A program made the position numbers and the translations under genes. From Acidobacteriota bacterium (GTDB lineage Bacteria; Acidobacteriota; Terriglobia; Bryobacterales; Bryobacteraceae), in assembly GCA_018268715.1 (NCBI GenBank), contig JAFDVZ010000024.1, forward strand, positions 96,047 through 160,046: a DNA stretch of 64,000 bases, read 5' to 3'. This document shows, one piece after another, positions 36,128-46,400 of this stretch. Under the pieces are notes generated by a model. The model was not told the DNA's origin, did no database searches, and saw only the letters and a program-made list of their open reading frames with translations. Numbering within the stretch: the stretch's first letter is position 1; each line of letters begins with the position of its first letter.

Positions 36128-38750
36128 CGACGGGCTGAAGCACCAACCCGGACGGCAGTTCCTCGCCGAACACCCGTCCCATGGCCCGAAGGTCGTCGCG
36201 ATTCTCCGACTCCAGATCGAGATCGGGGTAACGGCGGCGGACCATGTCGAGCGCATTCGGCGGGAGATCCCGCGTGGAGTCGCCCGTGATCCGGGCGATC
36301 GCCGCCACGGCATCTTCCGCTCTTTCGTTTTTGAGTAGGGCGTCCACCCACCGCGACCCCGCCGCCGCGGTCACCACCAGGTTGTTGGGCCCGTAGAACA
36401 GTTTCCGGGCGCCCAATCTCGAAACGCACCACAGCCCGGATTCGACGAAATCGTTCTTCTTAATGCGCTCCACCAGCGCGTCGCCCAACTGCGTCTTGGT
36501 CCCAACGGGCAGCAGTTCCAGGCTCGACGCCGTACGCCACATCTCGCGGGCCAGGCTCGGGTTCACCCGCTGCTTCTTGGACGAACGCGGCAGCAATATC
36601 GGCGATAACCGCTGGAAAATATCGGCCTGCTGGTTCTTGTTCAGCCCGCCCGCCAAGCGCCCCCAAAAGATCCACCACTCCACCTCATTTTGCACCTGGC
36701 TTGCGAACTGCAGCCCCGCCGCGTAGATCCGCCGGGCCTGCTCGACGCGAAATTCGTCGCCAGGGAACCCGAAGCCCGGACGCAGGCAAAACCCGCACAG
36801 GTTCAGCCATCGCAACTCGTGCGCCGCGCTGCGTTTCCGCCCGTCGGCGGCTTCGAGCATGCGGTCCGCCAGCCGCCGAATGGTGGACACCGGCCACGAA
36901 TTCCGGCCTAAACCGATGCTCTGCTCGAGCCGCGCCGGCAGCATTTCTGGCGCAATGGTCAAATCGAGGAATGCGCCCTGGATCAGCGCCTCCGCGGCGA
37001 CCAGCGCCTCCTCGCCGATCACGGCGGCCGCCCGCTGCGACTGCACGGAGGTGGTCGCCGCCGCCTGCTTGCGCAGTTCAAACTGCAGCCGCCACCGGTG
37101 GTCGCTCACCTTCGAATCGGCCCAGATGTCGAGGGTGCCGACCTCGGTCAGCTTCGCGCCCAGTTTCACCGGCACCAGCCGCTCGCCGGTCTTGCCGAAG
37201 CGGATCACCGCGTTCAGGGGAGCATGCAGATGCAGCGCGCCCGATTCGACCTCTTCCGGGGCAAACTCGACGATCTCGCCCGCCTGATCCTCGGTGCGCA
37301 CCAGCGAACTGTATAGCCGGAACGAGACCGGCTTGTTCGCCACCAGTTGCAGGTTCTCGCTTTCGACCTCGAGCGTGGAGCCCTCCTCGGTCCCGCGCGG
37401 CACCAGGCACATCGCCTGCACCTTCGACGCATCGCCGCTCGACGTCTCGATGTAATAGGCCCGCGGCAGCCCGCCGCGCACCAGCAGGCCCGCGCCGGTC
37501 GACTTCACATAGCTGTAGTAAGCCGCCCCGACCGACACCGCCAGGTCCAGATCCCGATTCTCGAAGATCACCGGCCGCCGGCCGTACCAGCGCTCCATGA
37601 CGTCGGCCACGCGCTCCCGCAGGATGTCGGGGATAAAGAAGCCGCCGTTGAACAGGATGGCGTCCGGGGCGCTGCCGGTCGTCCCGAGGAACGCCGCCAG
37701 GTGCCTGGTGATCGCCGGGTCGGACACATAGGGCAGCCCCAACTCGCGGAATACGCTCTTCTTTTCTTCCTTCGGACGGTCGTCCAGCGAGCAGAACGGC
37801 AGGAATCCCCCGAGCGCCAGTTCGAGCGCCTCCTCGCGCAGGATCTCGGTCTTGAGCGTCCCGCCCACCAGCGCCGAACCCGCCCCAAGCACCGTGATTT
37901 CAACGCTTTTGAGCGACGCATCGGCCAGCATCCGCTCCTTGGCCGCCGCGCACTGCCGCCGCAACCCGCTGCGCTGCCGGATCGAAAGCTGCTTGCCGAG
38001 CTTCGATTCGACCAGCCATGCGAGCGTCAGGTCCAGGTTGTCGCCGCCAAGCAGCAGGTGCCGCCCGACGGCCGTTCGCGTGAAGTCGATCTTATCGCCG
38101 TCGCGCGAGACCTTGATCAGCGTGAAATCGCTGGTGCCGCCGCCGACGTCGCACACCAGCACCACCTGCCCGTCGAACAGGTTCTTCCGGGACCGCGCCA
38201 AGTCGTTGGCGATCCAGGAGTAGAACGCCGCCGCCGGCTCCTCGAGCAGCGTCAGGTTCTCCACGCCCGCCTGCCGCGCCGCCGCCACGGTCAGCTCCCG
38301 AGCTTCCTCGTCGAAGCTCGCGGGCACGGTCAGCACCACGTCCTGCGCGGCCAGCGGCTGCCCGATCTTCGCCTGAAACGCATCGCCCAGCCCCTGGATG
38401 ATGCGGGTGGAAACATCCACCGGGCTCAGCACACGCCCCGACTCCTGCGCGTCCCACGGCAGGATCTTCGCCGTCCGGTCCACTTCCGGGTTCGACAGCC
38501 AGCTCTTGGCCGAATGCACGGACTTTGTGGGCGCCAGCGCCCCTTGCTCCCGCGCGTACGTGCCGACGTACTCCTGATCGCCCAGGTAGAGGAAGGAGGG
38601 CAGCGTCCGCCGCGGCTCCACCCGTCCCGGCGCCACCACCTGCGGGACCTCCAGTTCGAGAATCGGCGGAAAATCCGCGTCTTCGGCCTGCTTCGGGTCG
38701 ACATACGCGAGCGCCGAATTGGTGGTGCCGAGGTCGATGCCGACCTTCAT
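36117..38750 (-). CDS. Hsp70-like ATPase fused to a DUF3731-type C-terminal region
   Basis: The 877-residue protein has the Hsp70/actin nucleotide-binding fold: VGIDLGTTNSALAY (phosphate 1), LVCDVGGGTSDFTL (phosphate 2) and ILFNGGFFIPDILRERV (adenosine). Where DnaK has its DVTPLSLG linker it has LLVRGGLPRAYYIE. A beta-rich part follows, then an all-helical region of about 300 residues, which fits DUF3731. Role is unknown but chaperone-like ATPase activity is expected. ATG 38750 overlaps the upstream Hsp70 stop as ATGA, so the two Hsp70s are translationally coupled. No DnaJ or GrpE is encoded nearby. Confidence 0.88.
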   Translation of the reverse strand: MKVGIDLGTTNSALAYVDPKQAEDADFPPILELEVPQVVAPGRVEPRRTLPSFLYLGDQEYVGTYAREQGALAPTKSVHSAKSWLSNPEVDRTAKILPWDAQESGRVLSPVDVSTRIIQGLGDAFQAKIGQPLAAQDVVLTVPASFDEEARELTVAAARQAGVENLTLLEEPAAAFYSWIANDLARSRKNLFDGQVVLVCDVGGGTSDFTLIKVSRDGDKIDFTRTAVGRHLLLGGDNLDLTLAWLVESKLGKQLSIRQRSGLRRQCAAAKERMLADASLKSVEITVLGAGSALVGGTLKTEILREEALELALGGFLPFCSLDDRPKEEKKSVFRELGLPYVSDPAITRHLAAFLGTTGSAPDAILFNGGFFIPDILRERVADVMERWYGRRPVIFENRDLDLAVSVGAAYYSYVKSTGAGLLVRGGLPRAYYIETSSGDASKVQAMCLVPRGTEEGSTLEVESENLQLVANKPVSFRLYSSLVRTEDQAGEIVEFAPEEVESGALHLHAPLNAVIRFGKTGERLVPVKLGAKLTEVGTLDIWADSKVSDHRWRLQFELRKQAAATTSVQSQRAAAVIGEEALVAAEALIQGAFLDLTIAPEMLPARLEQSIGLGRNSWPVSTIRRLADRMLEAADGRKRSAAHELRWLNLCGFCLRPGFGFPGDEFRVEQARRIYAAGLQFASQVQNEVEWWIFWGRLAGGLNKNQQADIFQRLSPILLPRSSKKQRVNPSLAREMWRTASSLELLPVGTKTQLGDALVERIKKNDFVESGLWCVSRLGARKLFYGPNNLVVTAAAGSRWVDALLKNERAEDAVAAIARITGDSTRDLPPNALDMVRRRYPDLDLESENRDDLRAMGRVFGEELPSGLVLQPVATA

Positions 38751-40564
38751 CGTGATACCTGCTCCCTGACGTTGAATTCCAGCTTCCAGCGGCGTCCGTC
38801 CCGCGCCACGCACCACAATTGCAGCAGGCCGGTTTCCGTCACCACTGTTTCAAGCGTCACCGGAACCATCTCGCCCGCCGCGCCCGTAAGGTTCACCTCC
38901 ACGGGCGACAGCTCCTCCAATTCCTCCTCGATGCCGTCGAGCAACGCGCCCGGCTCATCGTCTTTCCGGGTGGCGGAGTTGAAGAAGCGGAATTCGGCCG
39001 GCTCGCCCACAATCAGTCCGAACTCGCGCGCCGGGATCTTGAGGTCGGTCCCCTCCTCCATCCCAAAGGGCGCGACAGCCAGCGCCTTCAGCGGAGCCGG
39101 CAAGCCGGGCACCGCGGGCATCGCGCTTTCGATGCCGACGTAGTAGGTGCGCGGGATGCCGCCGCGAATGCGTACGCCCCGGCCAGCCCGAGCCATGCCG
39201 TAGTAGGCGGCGCCGCGCGCCACCGCGTGCATCAGGTCTTCGCCCAGCAGCGGCTGGATGGGCGCCATGCCCTCCGCCCGCAGCCAGTTGTTCAGCGCTT
39301 CGATCATCCGGTCCCGCACCACCGGCGACCGCAGCACGCCGCCGTTGAAAAGCACATGCGTCGGACAGGCCAGTCCGCTCGGCCCGCGCCGCACGGACCC
39401 GTGTTCGGAGGCCGCCGCCTGCTGCCGAAGGAACCGCGCCAGGTGCCGCGTGATGGCCGCGTCGGCCGCGTACGGCAGACCCAGTTCGGCCAACCCCATG
39501 CGCCTGCGCTGCGGCATCTCCTCGCTCGTCACCAGCGGCAGGAAGCCGTCCAGCAGCACGCGGTTCACGTCTTCCAGAAGCAGCTTCGTCTTGATCGTGC
39601 CGCCCACCAGGCCCGTACCTTTGCCGAGAATCGTCACCGGATGCTCGCCGCGGTTGGCGTCCTCGGCAAGCAGCCGCTCCTTGGCCAGCCGGCACTGCTG
39701 CCACAGCGCGTTCAACTGCAGCGCGTCCAACTTCTTGCCCTGCCCGGCCAACTGCTGTTCGAGATGCCGCGCCAGCGCCAGGTCGATGTTATCGCCGCCG
39801 AGCAGGATATGCTCGCCCACCGCCACGCGCTCCAGTTGCAGTTCGCCCGCGCCCTCGGTGACCGAAATCAGGGTGAAGTCCGTGGTGCCGCCGCCGATGT
39901 CGACCACCAGGATGAGGTCGCCCACCTGCACGCGTTCGCGCCAGTCCGGATGCTTCTCGATCCAGGCGTAGAAGGCCGCCTGCGGCTCCTCGAGCAGCAC
40001 CGGGTCCTGATAGCCCGCCTTCCGTGCCGCCTCGAGCGTCAGTTCGCGAGCCACCGCGTCGAAGGAGGCGGGCACCGTCACCAGCACCTGCTGTTCGGCG
40101 AACGGCGCCTCCGGCATCTTCGCGTTCCAGCCGGCCGCCAGGTGTTCCAGATAGCGCCGCGACGCGTCCACCGGCGAGACTTTCGTCACGCCCTCCGGCG
40201 CGCTTACCGGCAGAATCGGCGCGGTGCGGTCGACGCCCGCGTGCGACAGCCACGACTTGGCCGACGACACCAGCCTCCGCGCGTTCTCCGTGCCCCGTTT
40301 GCGCGCCAGTTCGCCCACCACCATCGACGAATCGGCCGACGGCCACGGCAGCTCGAGCGAGCCGGCGGGAAAATCGTTCGCGCCCGCGATATAGAGGAAG
40401 GACGGCAGCAGGTCCTCATCGCGGACCTCGCCCGGATTCACCAATTGCGGCACGCCCAGCAGCGTGACGGGCGACAGTTCACGAGGATCGGGAGGAGGGG
40501 CGGCCCAGGCGAGCGCCGAGTTCGTGGTACCGAGATCGATACCGATGACGTACTTGCGCGGCAA
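38747..40564 (-). CDS. Hsp70-family protein, short paralogue
   Basis: The 605-residue protein has the same ATPase signatures as its partner: VIGIDLGTTNSALAW, LVVDIGGGTTDFTL and VLFNGGVLRSPVVRDRM. The linker region reads VRIRGGIPRTYYVG. A short beta-rich C-terminal part (about 480-605) could be a reduced substrate-binding domain; no helical lid is seen. It starts at TTG 40564, 6 nt after the DUF2760 stop, and its own stop overlaps the next Hsp70 start. The pair probably works as a complex. Confidence 0.88.
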   Translation of the reverse strand: MPRKYVIGIDLGTTNSALAWAAPPPDPRELSPVTLLGVPQLVNPGEVRDEDLLPSFLYIAGANDFPAGSLELPWPSADSSMVVGELARKRGTENARRLVSSAKSWLSHAGVDRTAPILPVSAPEGVTKVSPVDASRRYLEHLAAGWNAKMPEAPFAEQQVLVTVPASFDAVARELTLEAARKAGYQDPVLLEEPQAAFYAWIEKHPDWRERVQVGDLILVVDIGGGTTDFTLISVTEGAGELQLERVAVGEHILLGGDNIDLALARHLEQQLAGQGKKLDALQLNALWQQCRLAKERLLAEDANRGEHPVTILGKGTGLVGGTIKTKLLLEDVNRVLLDGFLPLVTSEEMPQRRRMGLAELGLPYAADAAITRHLARFLRQQAAASEHGSVRRGPSGLACPTHVLFNGGVLRSPVVRDRMIEALNNWLRAEGMAPIQPLLGEDLMHAVARGAAYYGMARAGRGVRIRGGIPRTYYVGIESAMPAVPGLPAPLKALAVAPFGMEEGTDLKIPAREFGLIVGEPAEFRFFNSATRKDDEPGALLDGIEEELEELSPVEVNLTGAAGEMVPVTLETVVTETGLLQLWCVARDGRRWKLEFNVREQVSR

Positions 40565-40570
40565 GGTTTT

Positions 40571-41110
40571 CTACTCGATTTCGACTTCGGCCGGAGCTAC
40601 GACCGAGTTGTTACGCCCGGGCTTCAGCGCGGGAAGATCGACCTTCTCGGCGCGCCAGCCCTTGTGGCGAAGCATTCCACCCGGCGCCTTGCCCGTCGCG
40701 GGCACATTGCCGAGCAGTTTGACGACAGCCGGGTCGTTCGATTCGAGCTTGGTGAACGATCCCTCGACGCCATCGATAACGGGCGCGAGCCGGACATAGC
40801 GTTGGAGCGCCTCCCGGCATTGTTCCTGCAAGGTGCGGACGGCGGCGCCCACCTGTTCGTCATCGGCGCCGCTGATGTCCTCCATCAGAAAATCCACCAG
40901 GCGGCCGTCGCGCTGCAGGATGCCGAGCAGTTGAACGGCGCCGTCGGCGGGGCCAACGGCGGGTTGGGCGGACGCGGGCGAAGGGGCGGGCGTGGAAGCT
41001 TTCACGGCGCCTTTCGGCGCATAGCCGAACTCGCGCGCCACATCGTCGGGCAACACGCCCGAGAACAGGATGGCGAAGAAACTCTTAAAAGCGGAACCGA
41101 TGCGACTCAA
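40571..41110 (-). CDS. DUF2760 protein of the Hsp70 module
   Basis: The 179-residue protein has an N-terminal hydrophobic stretch (FKSFFAILFSGVLP), a low-complexity Ala/Pro/Ser linker (40-55) and a conserved domain (QLLGILQRDGRLVDFLMED to GGMLRHKGWRAEKVDLPAL). DUF2760 genes are known next to these unusual Hsp70s, but their biochemistry is unknown. It begins at TTG 41110 after AGAGG at 6 nt spacing. It is first in the DUF2760, Hsp70, Hsp70-DUF3731 run. Confidence 0.82.
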   Translation of the reverse strand: MSRIGSAFKSFFAILFSGVLPDDVAREFGYAPKGAVKASTPAPSPASAQPAVGPADGAVQLLGILQRDGRLVDFLMEDISGADDEQVGAAVRTLQEQCREALQRYVRLAPVIDGVEGSFTKLESNDPAVVKLLGNVPATGKAPGGMLRHKGWRAEKVDLPALKPGRNNSVVAPAEVEIE

Positions 41111-41197
41111 TATTGGCCTCTGATCAACTAACTACCACGATATCAAAGGGGTGGAGCGGTCCGCTCACTTACAACCATCGCCGGGCGGTACGATCCG

Positions 41198-41503
41198 CTA
41201 TCGCTCCGCCGGGGTCGGCGCAACCGGTCTCGAATCCGCCAACTGCGCATATCGCAAGCCCATGTCGCGAAGGTAATCGCGGAAGTCCGCATAGTCGGCG
41301 CTCGCGGATCCGGGGCCGCCCTGAAGGTACTCCCGCGCGATGCGGAAATCCGAGCACACAATGCCGCTTTGGACGATGTCCTCCATCGGCGCCTGAACGG
41401 GTTGCTGGAGCTCGGCCGTTCCGCCCATCAGGCGCCACAACGACCAATACAGATTGCTGAGACTCGCGCAGTTTTCCGTCGACAATACCACAGAGGTCGG
41501 CAT
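41198..41503 (-). CDS. hypothetical protein, 101 residues
   Basis: The product begins MPTSVVLSTENCASLSNLYW, has no signal peptide or membrane segment, and contains a helical, acidic centre (SADYADFRDYLRDMGLRYAQL) and a Pro-rich end. I do not recognise a family. It lies between the esterase (34-nt gap) and the Hsp70 module (87-nt gap) on the same strand. The ribosome-binding site is weak and the start is uncertain. Confidence 0.5.
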   Translation of the reverse strand: MPTSVVLSTENCASLSNLYWSLWRLMGGTAELQQPVQAPMEDIVQSGIVCSDFRIAREYLQGGPGSASADYADFRDYLRDMGLRYAQLADSRPVAPTPAER

Positions 41504-41537
41504 CTCTACTTGCTCTTCGGCAATTTCGCCGGGAGCA

Positions 41538-42662
41538 TTACTTCGCCCGATACCCCTGCCACACATACTCGAGCGCCAACGGCAGCGTCTGCGCCTTCAC
41601 CGCGCGGTCGCAATGGCCGGCGTTCCGGGCGAACACAAACTGATACCGATACCCCTTGGCGGCCAGCGCCTTCGCCATCCGCTCATTGGCGACCACCCAG
41701 TCGTGATACCGATCCCGGGCAATGAAAATGTCCCGGTCGCTCACATGCATCCACACCCGGATCGGCTTCCGGGGACTGTTCGGAATGATCGTCTCGTGAT
41801 AATCCCAGGCGCCATGCGGAGTCTCCGCGCTATCGGGCCATTGCTGGTACACGTAGGTCCCGCTGTAGCTCAGCACGCGATGGTACAGGTCGGGCCGATA
41901 CCACGCCATGGTGAACGCGGCCGCCGCGCCGGAACTACAGCCCATCGTCGCCCGCCCGTCCGGATCCCGCGTCAGCTTCACGCCGGCCTTCTTCTCCACC
42001 AGCGGCAGCACTTCGGTCTCGACAAATTCGGCGTACTTGCCGGACATCGTGTCGTATTCGAGCCCGCGTTCGCTGCCCTGCGCATCGCCGCTGCCGTTGC
42101 CGATCGAAATCGCGATCATCACCGGCACGCGCTTGGCCGCGATCAGGTTGTCGAGCGCGACAAACAGCGTTCGATCCGGCCCATCGGCGCCGACGATGAA
42201 CGGCGCGACGGTCCCCTCCGCGTACTGCTTCGGAATGTAGACGGCCACCTTTCGCGTGTACGGCGCGGAGTGGCTGTTGATGATCAGCTTCGACGGATCG
42301 GCGGGATCGATGGGCGGCTGTCCGGCAGGCTCCCGCGCGATGCCCGGGTACAGGCGGCTGTCGGTGGACTCCATTGTGAATTCGAGGATTCGCCCCTGCG
42401 GGACGCCCTCGCGGGCCGACATCTCCGGTGCGGGATGGTGCGTGGGCCCGATGACGAAATCGCCGTCCTGTTTGGGCGTTGGAATCTCGCCATCGGGCAG
42501 TTCCTTGGCCTTGACGTATCCGGCGGTATTCGGATCGCGGGTAGGAGCCTCAACACGCACCCTTGGCGCCTGTGGCGCGGCGGAAGGCGTCTGGGCGAGC
42601 GCCAGGCCGGGCAGCCCGGCGATCAGGGGGAGTAAGACCAAGCCACGGAGCGGTTGAGCCAT
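41538..42662 (-). CDS. exported esterase D/Fes-like alpha/beta hydrolase
   Basis: The 374-residue protein has a signal peptide (MAQPLRGLVLLPLIAGLPGLALA) and a putative-esterase domain: VAVYIPKQYAEGTVAPFIVG, the nucleophile elbow MGCSSGAAAAF, and the late catalytic His in FARNAGHCD. Similar proteins hydrolyse siderophore, feruloyl or acetyl-xylan esters. ATG 42662 is preferred, since AGGATGGGG lies just upstream; ATG 42674 would add MGNC. The cytochrome c gene ends 49 nt upstream on the same strand. Confidence 0.85.
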   Translation of the reverse strand: MAQPLRGLVLLPLIAGLPGLALAQTPSAAPQAPRVRVEAPTRDPNTAGYVKAKELPDGEIPTPKQDGDFVIGPTHHPAPEMSAREGVPQGRILEFTMESTDSRLYPGIAREPAGQPPIDPADPSKLIINSHSAPYTRKVAVYIPKQYAEGTVAPFIVGADGPDRTLFVALDNLIAAKRVPVMIAISIGNGSGDAQGSERGLEYDTMSGKYAEFVETEVLPLVEKKAGVKLTRDPDGRATMGCSSGAAAAFTMAWYRPDLYHRVLSYSGTYVYQQWPDSAETPHGAWDYHETIIPNSPRKPIRVWMHVSDRDIFIARDRYHDWVVANERMAKALAAKGYRYQFVFARNAGHCDRAVKAQTLPLALEYVWQGYRAK

Positions 42663-42711
42663 GCAGTTCCCCATCCTAGCGCAACCGCCCGAGCCGGACC
42701 GGCGAGTCCTT

Positions 42712-43248
42712 CTACTTCGGATCCTCGACGTCCTCGATCTTGATTTCCGTCTTCGAGCCGTTGGCCAGGAACTTCAGAAACCCGATGATGTCGGCCAGTT
42801 CCTGGGAGTTGTAGCCGGCCGTCGTCGGCGGATGCTTCCACTTCGTCTCCCGCGCCATCGACGTGACGTCCTTGGAGGCGAGCGTCTTCAAAACGGGCGG
42901 CATCTGGCTGAGATCCCAGATCTGGAGTTCCTCGCCCTGTTTCTGTTTCTGGATGCCCGGGAAGACCTTGCCGTCCGCCGTCTTCACGGTTTGCACATAC
43001 TCGGTGGTCTGCATCTGGATGGTCTTCACCAGCCCGTGCGAGCCCACCACTCCGGCCAGCGTCAGCAGGTCGGGACCCACCGCCGTGCCGATGCTCTTCA
43101 CCTTGTGGCAGTTGGCGCAAGCGACGCCCTTGGGCGATTTCTCAAATAATTCCTGGCCGCGCTGTACTTGCGCTGGTCTCTTGTCCTGAGCGGGGGCCAA
43201 CTGCAATGCGAGCGTGGAGACGAGTGCGAATCCTAGGATTTGGCGCAT
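42712..43248 (-). CDS. exported mono-heme cytochrome c
   Basis: The 178-residue protein has a signal peptide (MRQILGFALVSTLALQLAPA), one heme site CANCHK (Cys44, Cys47, His48) and a probable Met116 axial ligand in LSQMPPVL. The ending HPPTTAGYNSQELADIIGFL is typical of the class I cytochrome domain found in Acidobacteria and Planctomycetes dehydrogenase partners. It would carry electrons in the periplasm. GGAAAGGG lies 6 nt before the ATG. Confidence 0.9.
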   Translation of the reverse strand: MRQILGFALVSTLALQLAPAQDKRPAQVQRGQELFEKSPKGVACANCHKVKSIGTAVGPDLLTLAGVVGSHGLVKTIQMQTTEYVQTVKTADGKVFPGIQKQKQGEELQIWDLSQMPPVLKTLASKDVTSMARETKWKHPPTTAGYNSQELADIIGFLKFLANGSKTEIKIEDVEDPK

Positions 43249-43365
43249 GTCAACCCTTTCCTTCCATTCAAAGGCGGTTCTTTCTAAGGACACTACGTTA
43301 CCGCCGTAGAAGACGATTCTACTCCTCTGGGAGGAAGGATTGGAGGGTGGGAACGGAGAAGGGCG

Positions 43366-43389
43366 GGGCGGTCCCGGAAAGGACCGCCC
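43366..43389 (-). terminator. hairpin after receptor gene
   Basis: GGGCGGTCC, a 6-nt loop and GGACCGCCC form a perfect 9-bp stem 12 bases past the receptor stop. It lacks a clear U-run on the minus strand. A hairpin with the same GGACCGCCC arm follows the other complete receptor. Confidence 0.6.
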
Positions 43390-43400
43390 GCCGGTTGAGG

Positions 43401-46400
43401 CTAGAAGTAATACTTCAAACCGAACTGAATGTTGCGCGGGTTCTGAACCTGACTGGTGATCTGGCCGAACGCGCCGGAATTGGTGATGTCGCGTCCCGGA
43501 GGTCCCCAACTCGCATGGTTGAAGGCGTTGAACAGCTCCATACGGAAGTCGACGTACTGCTTCTCCTTCACGAAGAACTTCTTCCCGATCGATGCGTCGA
43601 AGTTGAAGAAGCTCGGAGCGCGCATGGTGCCGACGCCGGCGTTGCCAAGCGAGCCCACGGCCGGAATGCCGAACGCGCAGGAGCCATTATCCACGCCCGC
43701 GGCGCAGAAGTTCGACGCCGTCACCACTCCGTAGAAGTGATCGACGTCCTGCGTCGTGATGGTGTAGGGGCGGTACGCGTTGGCGCGAACGTTGCCGCGA
43801 GGCGTACGGCCGCCCGTGTTCGCCGAGGACGCAAAAATCGTCACCGGGAACCCGGAGTGAGCGCTGGCGAAGTAGCTCGCGTTCCAGCCGCCCACGATCA
43901 GATCGGCCACGCGGTTCATGCTGGAGCCGAACTTCTTGCCGATCCCGACCGGGATGTCGTACGTGCCGCCCAGCGTGAAGTTGTGCTTGGCGTCAAAGCA
44001 CGACGGACCGCGGTTGCCGCGCCGGTTGTAGGCGTCCTGCCAGTAGGCGCCTTCCGAGTTCACCGAACCGCAGCCGTAGTAGCCGAGGTTCTCCATCATG
44101 CTGTGGCTCCAGGTGTAGGTGGTTACGAACTCGAGCCCGTCGGCGAAGCGCCGGCGGCCGGTCACCTGCAGAGCGTTGTAGCTCATGCGGGCGCTCGATT
44201 CGGTCAGCGCGATGTTGCCGACGTTCGGCAGGGAGCCGTTCAGGTACAGCGGACGGCGGTCGTTCGACGCCGTCCAGCTCGACACCGGACCGGTTCCGGC
44301 GATCGGGTTGTTGGCTTCGTGCGGCACAACCAGGTGCGTGCCCAACTGTCCGACGTAAGCCACGTTCAACGAAGAGGACTTGTTGATCTGGTATTCCAGC
44401 GCCGAGTTGTACTGCTGCGTGAACTGCGGACGCAGGTTCTGGTCCCACGCGCGGCCCTGGTAGAACGGAGTCGCGCTGGTGCGCGGGCTGGCCAGGTTCC
44501 CGGCCGAGATCACGTCCGTGAAGCCGGTGGTGATGCTGCCCGGCGTGCGCGGGTCGTAATTCACGTTCGATTCGGTGAAGTACGGCGGATTCAGCGGCAG
44601 GCGCAGGTTCGCGCCGGTGCCTTCGAGGAAGGTCGAAATGGCGTAGCCGATGCGGAACACCAACTTCGAGGTCGGCGTGTAGGCGATGCCGATGCGCGGC
44701 TCGAACTGCTTGTAGTACGGGTTGTACAGGGCGCGGCTGTTGCCGTCCTTGCCCGCATACAGCAGCTTGCCGGTGAACGTGTCGATGTTCACTTGGCGGT
44801 CGGCCACTTCATAGATCGGCTGGTTGTATTCCCAGCGCATGCCCAGGTTCACCGTCAGGTTGCGGCGGAACTTCCAGTCGTCCTGGATGAACATGGACGT
44901 CAGCCAGTGGCGGTGTCCCCACTTGCCGGTGACCGCGCCGCGGCCCTTCGCCGACAGCGAGTCCAGCAGGAAGTCGCCGTAGGCCAGGCCCGAGAACGTG
45001 CCGTCATAGGTGAACGAACCGAGTGCGCCGTTGTTGCCGGCGTAGTAGCGGTTCTGCTGAAAGCGGATAGCCTGCGCGCCCATCTTCAGAAGGTGCGTGC
45101 CCTTCTGCCAGGTGAGGTTGTCGGTGTAGGTGAACTTGTTGTCGCGGGTGCTGCCGATCGACGCGCCGGAGCCGATGCCGCTCAGGCCGTTGCCCAACGC
45201 CACCGCGCTCAGTCCGCTGATGAACTGGCCGCCCGGAATGCCGAACTTCTGGTTGCCCGTGGCGCCCAGTTGCCCTGACCAGTCGATCGTCTTGTCGTCG
45301 ATGCCGATCCGCGAGAAGCCCGCGCGCGCTTCATTCACGATGGTGTTGGAGAACGTGCGGGTCCAGTTCACCATGGCGATCTGCGTCGGACCGTACGTGC
45401 CGCCCGTCATGAACACCGGCAGCGCCGCCTGGGAGCCCCAGGTGTCATAGCGGCCCATCGACCAACGGCCCATGAAGCTGTCCTTCTCGTTCGGGCGGTA
45501 ATCGATCTTCATATCGCCCTGGTGGTTCTTCAGAGTGGTGGCCGTGCCCGAAAGATAATTGCTCGTGATGCCCAGCGCGCCCGTTCCGGCATTGTTCGGC
45601 AGCGGGTACAGCGCCGCGTTGCTGAACAGGTACTTCGCCACCGGGTTGGTGATGCGCGAAGCCGGAATGATGTTGCCGGGGAAGGCCGTGCGCGACGGAA
45701 CGTCGGAGCCCGTCAGCGGATCCTTCACCACCTGGTTCTGCTTGGTGAGGAAGTCCGACAGGTCGCCCGTGCGCCAGGAGGCCGGCGCCACCGTGGCCGA
45801 GGTCGGGCCCGAACTGCGCTGCTCGATGCCTTCGTAGTCGGTGAAGAAGAAGGCCTTGTTCTTGATGATCGGACCGCCGAACGTGCCGCCGAAAACGTTC
45901 CGTTTGAAGAACGATTTCTTCACGTTGCTGCGGTTGTTGAAGAACGTGTTGGCGTCCAGCTTCTCGTTGCGCAGGAACTCGAACACATTGCCGTGATAGG
46001 CGTTGGTGCCGCTCTTGATGGTGGCGTTCACGATGGCGCCGCCGGCGTTGCCGAATTCCGACGACCCGTTGCCCGTGATGACTTTCACTTCCTCGAGCGC
46101 GTCCACGTTCGGGTTGTAGCCGATGCGGTTGTCGATCGAGTCGTTGACGTCGATGCCGTCCAGCAGGAAGTTGTTGGTCTGTTCGCGATTGCCGTTCACC
46201 TGCGGCCGGCTGCCCGAGCCCTGGAACCGGCCCGACGTGTTCATGGCGTTCGGGCTGGTCGAAATCGCGCCCGGCATCAACTGCAGCAGGCTCGCGTAGT
46301 TGCGTCCGTTCAGCGGGATGGCGGTCAGCTTCGTGCTCTCGATCGTGTCGCCGGTGGCCGTCGACTCGGTCTGCAGAACCGGCGCGAAATCCTTGATTTC

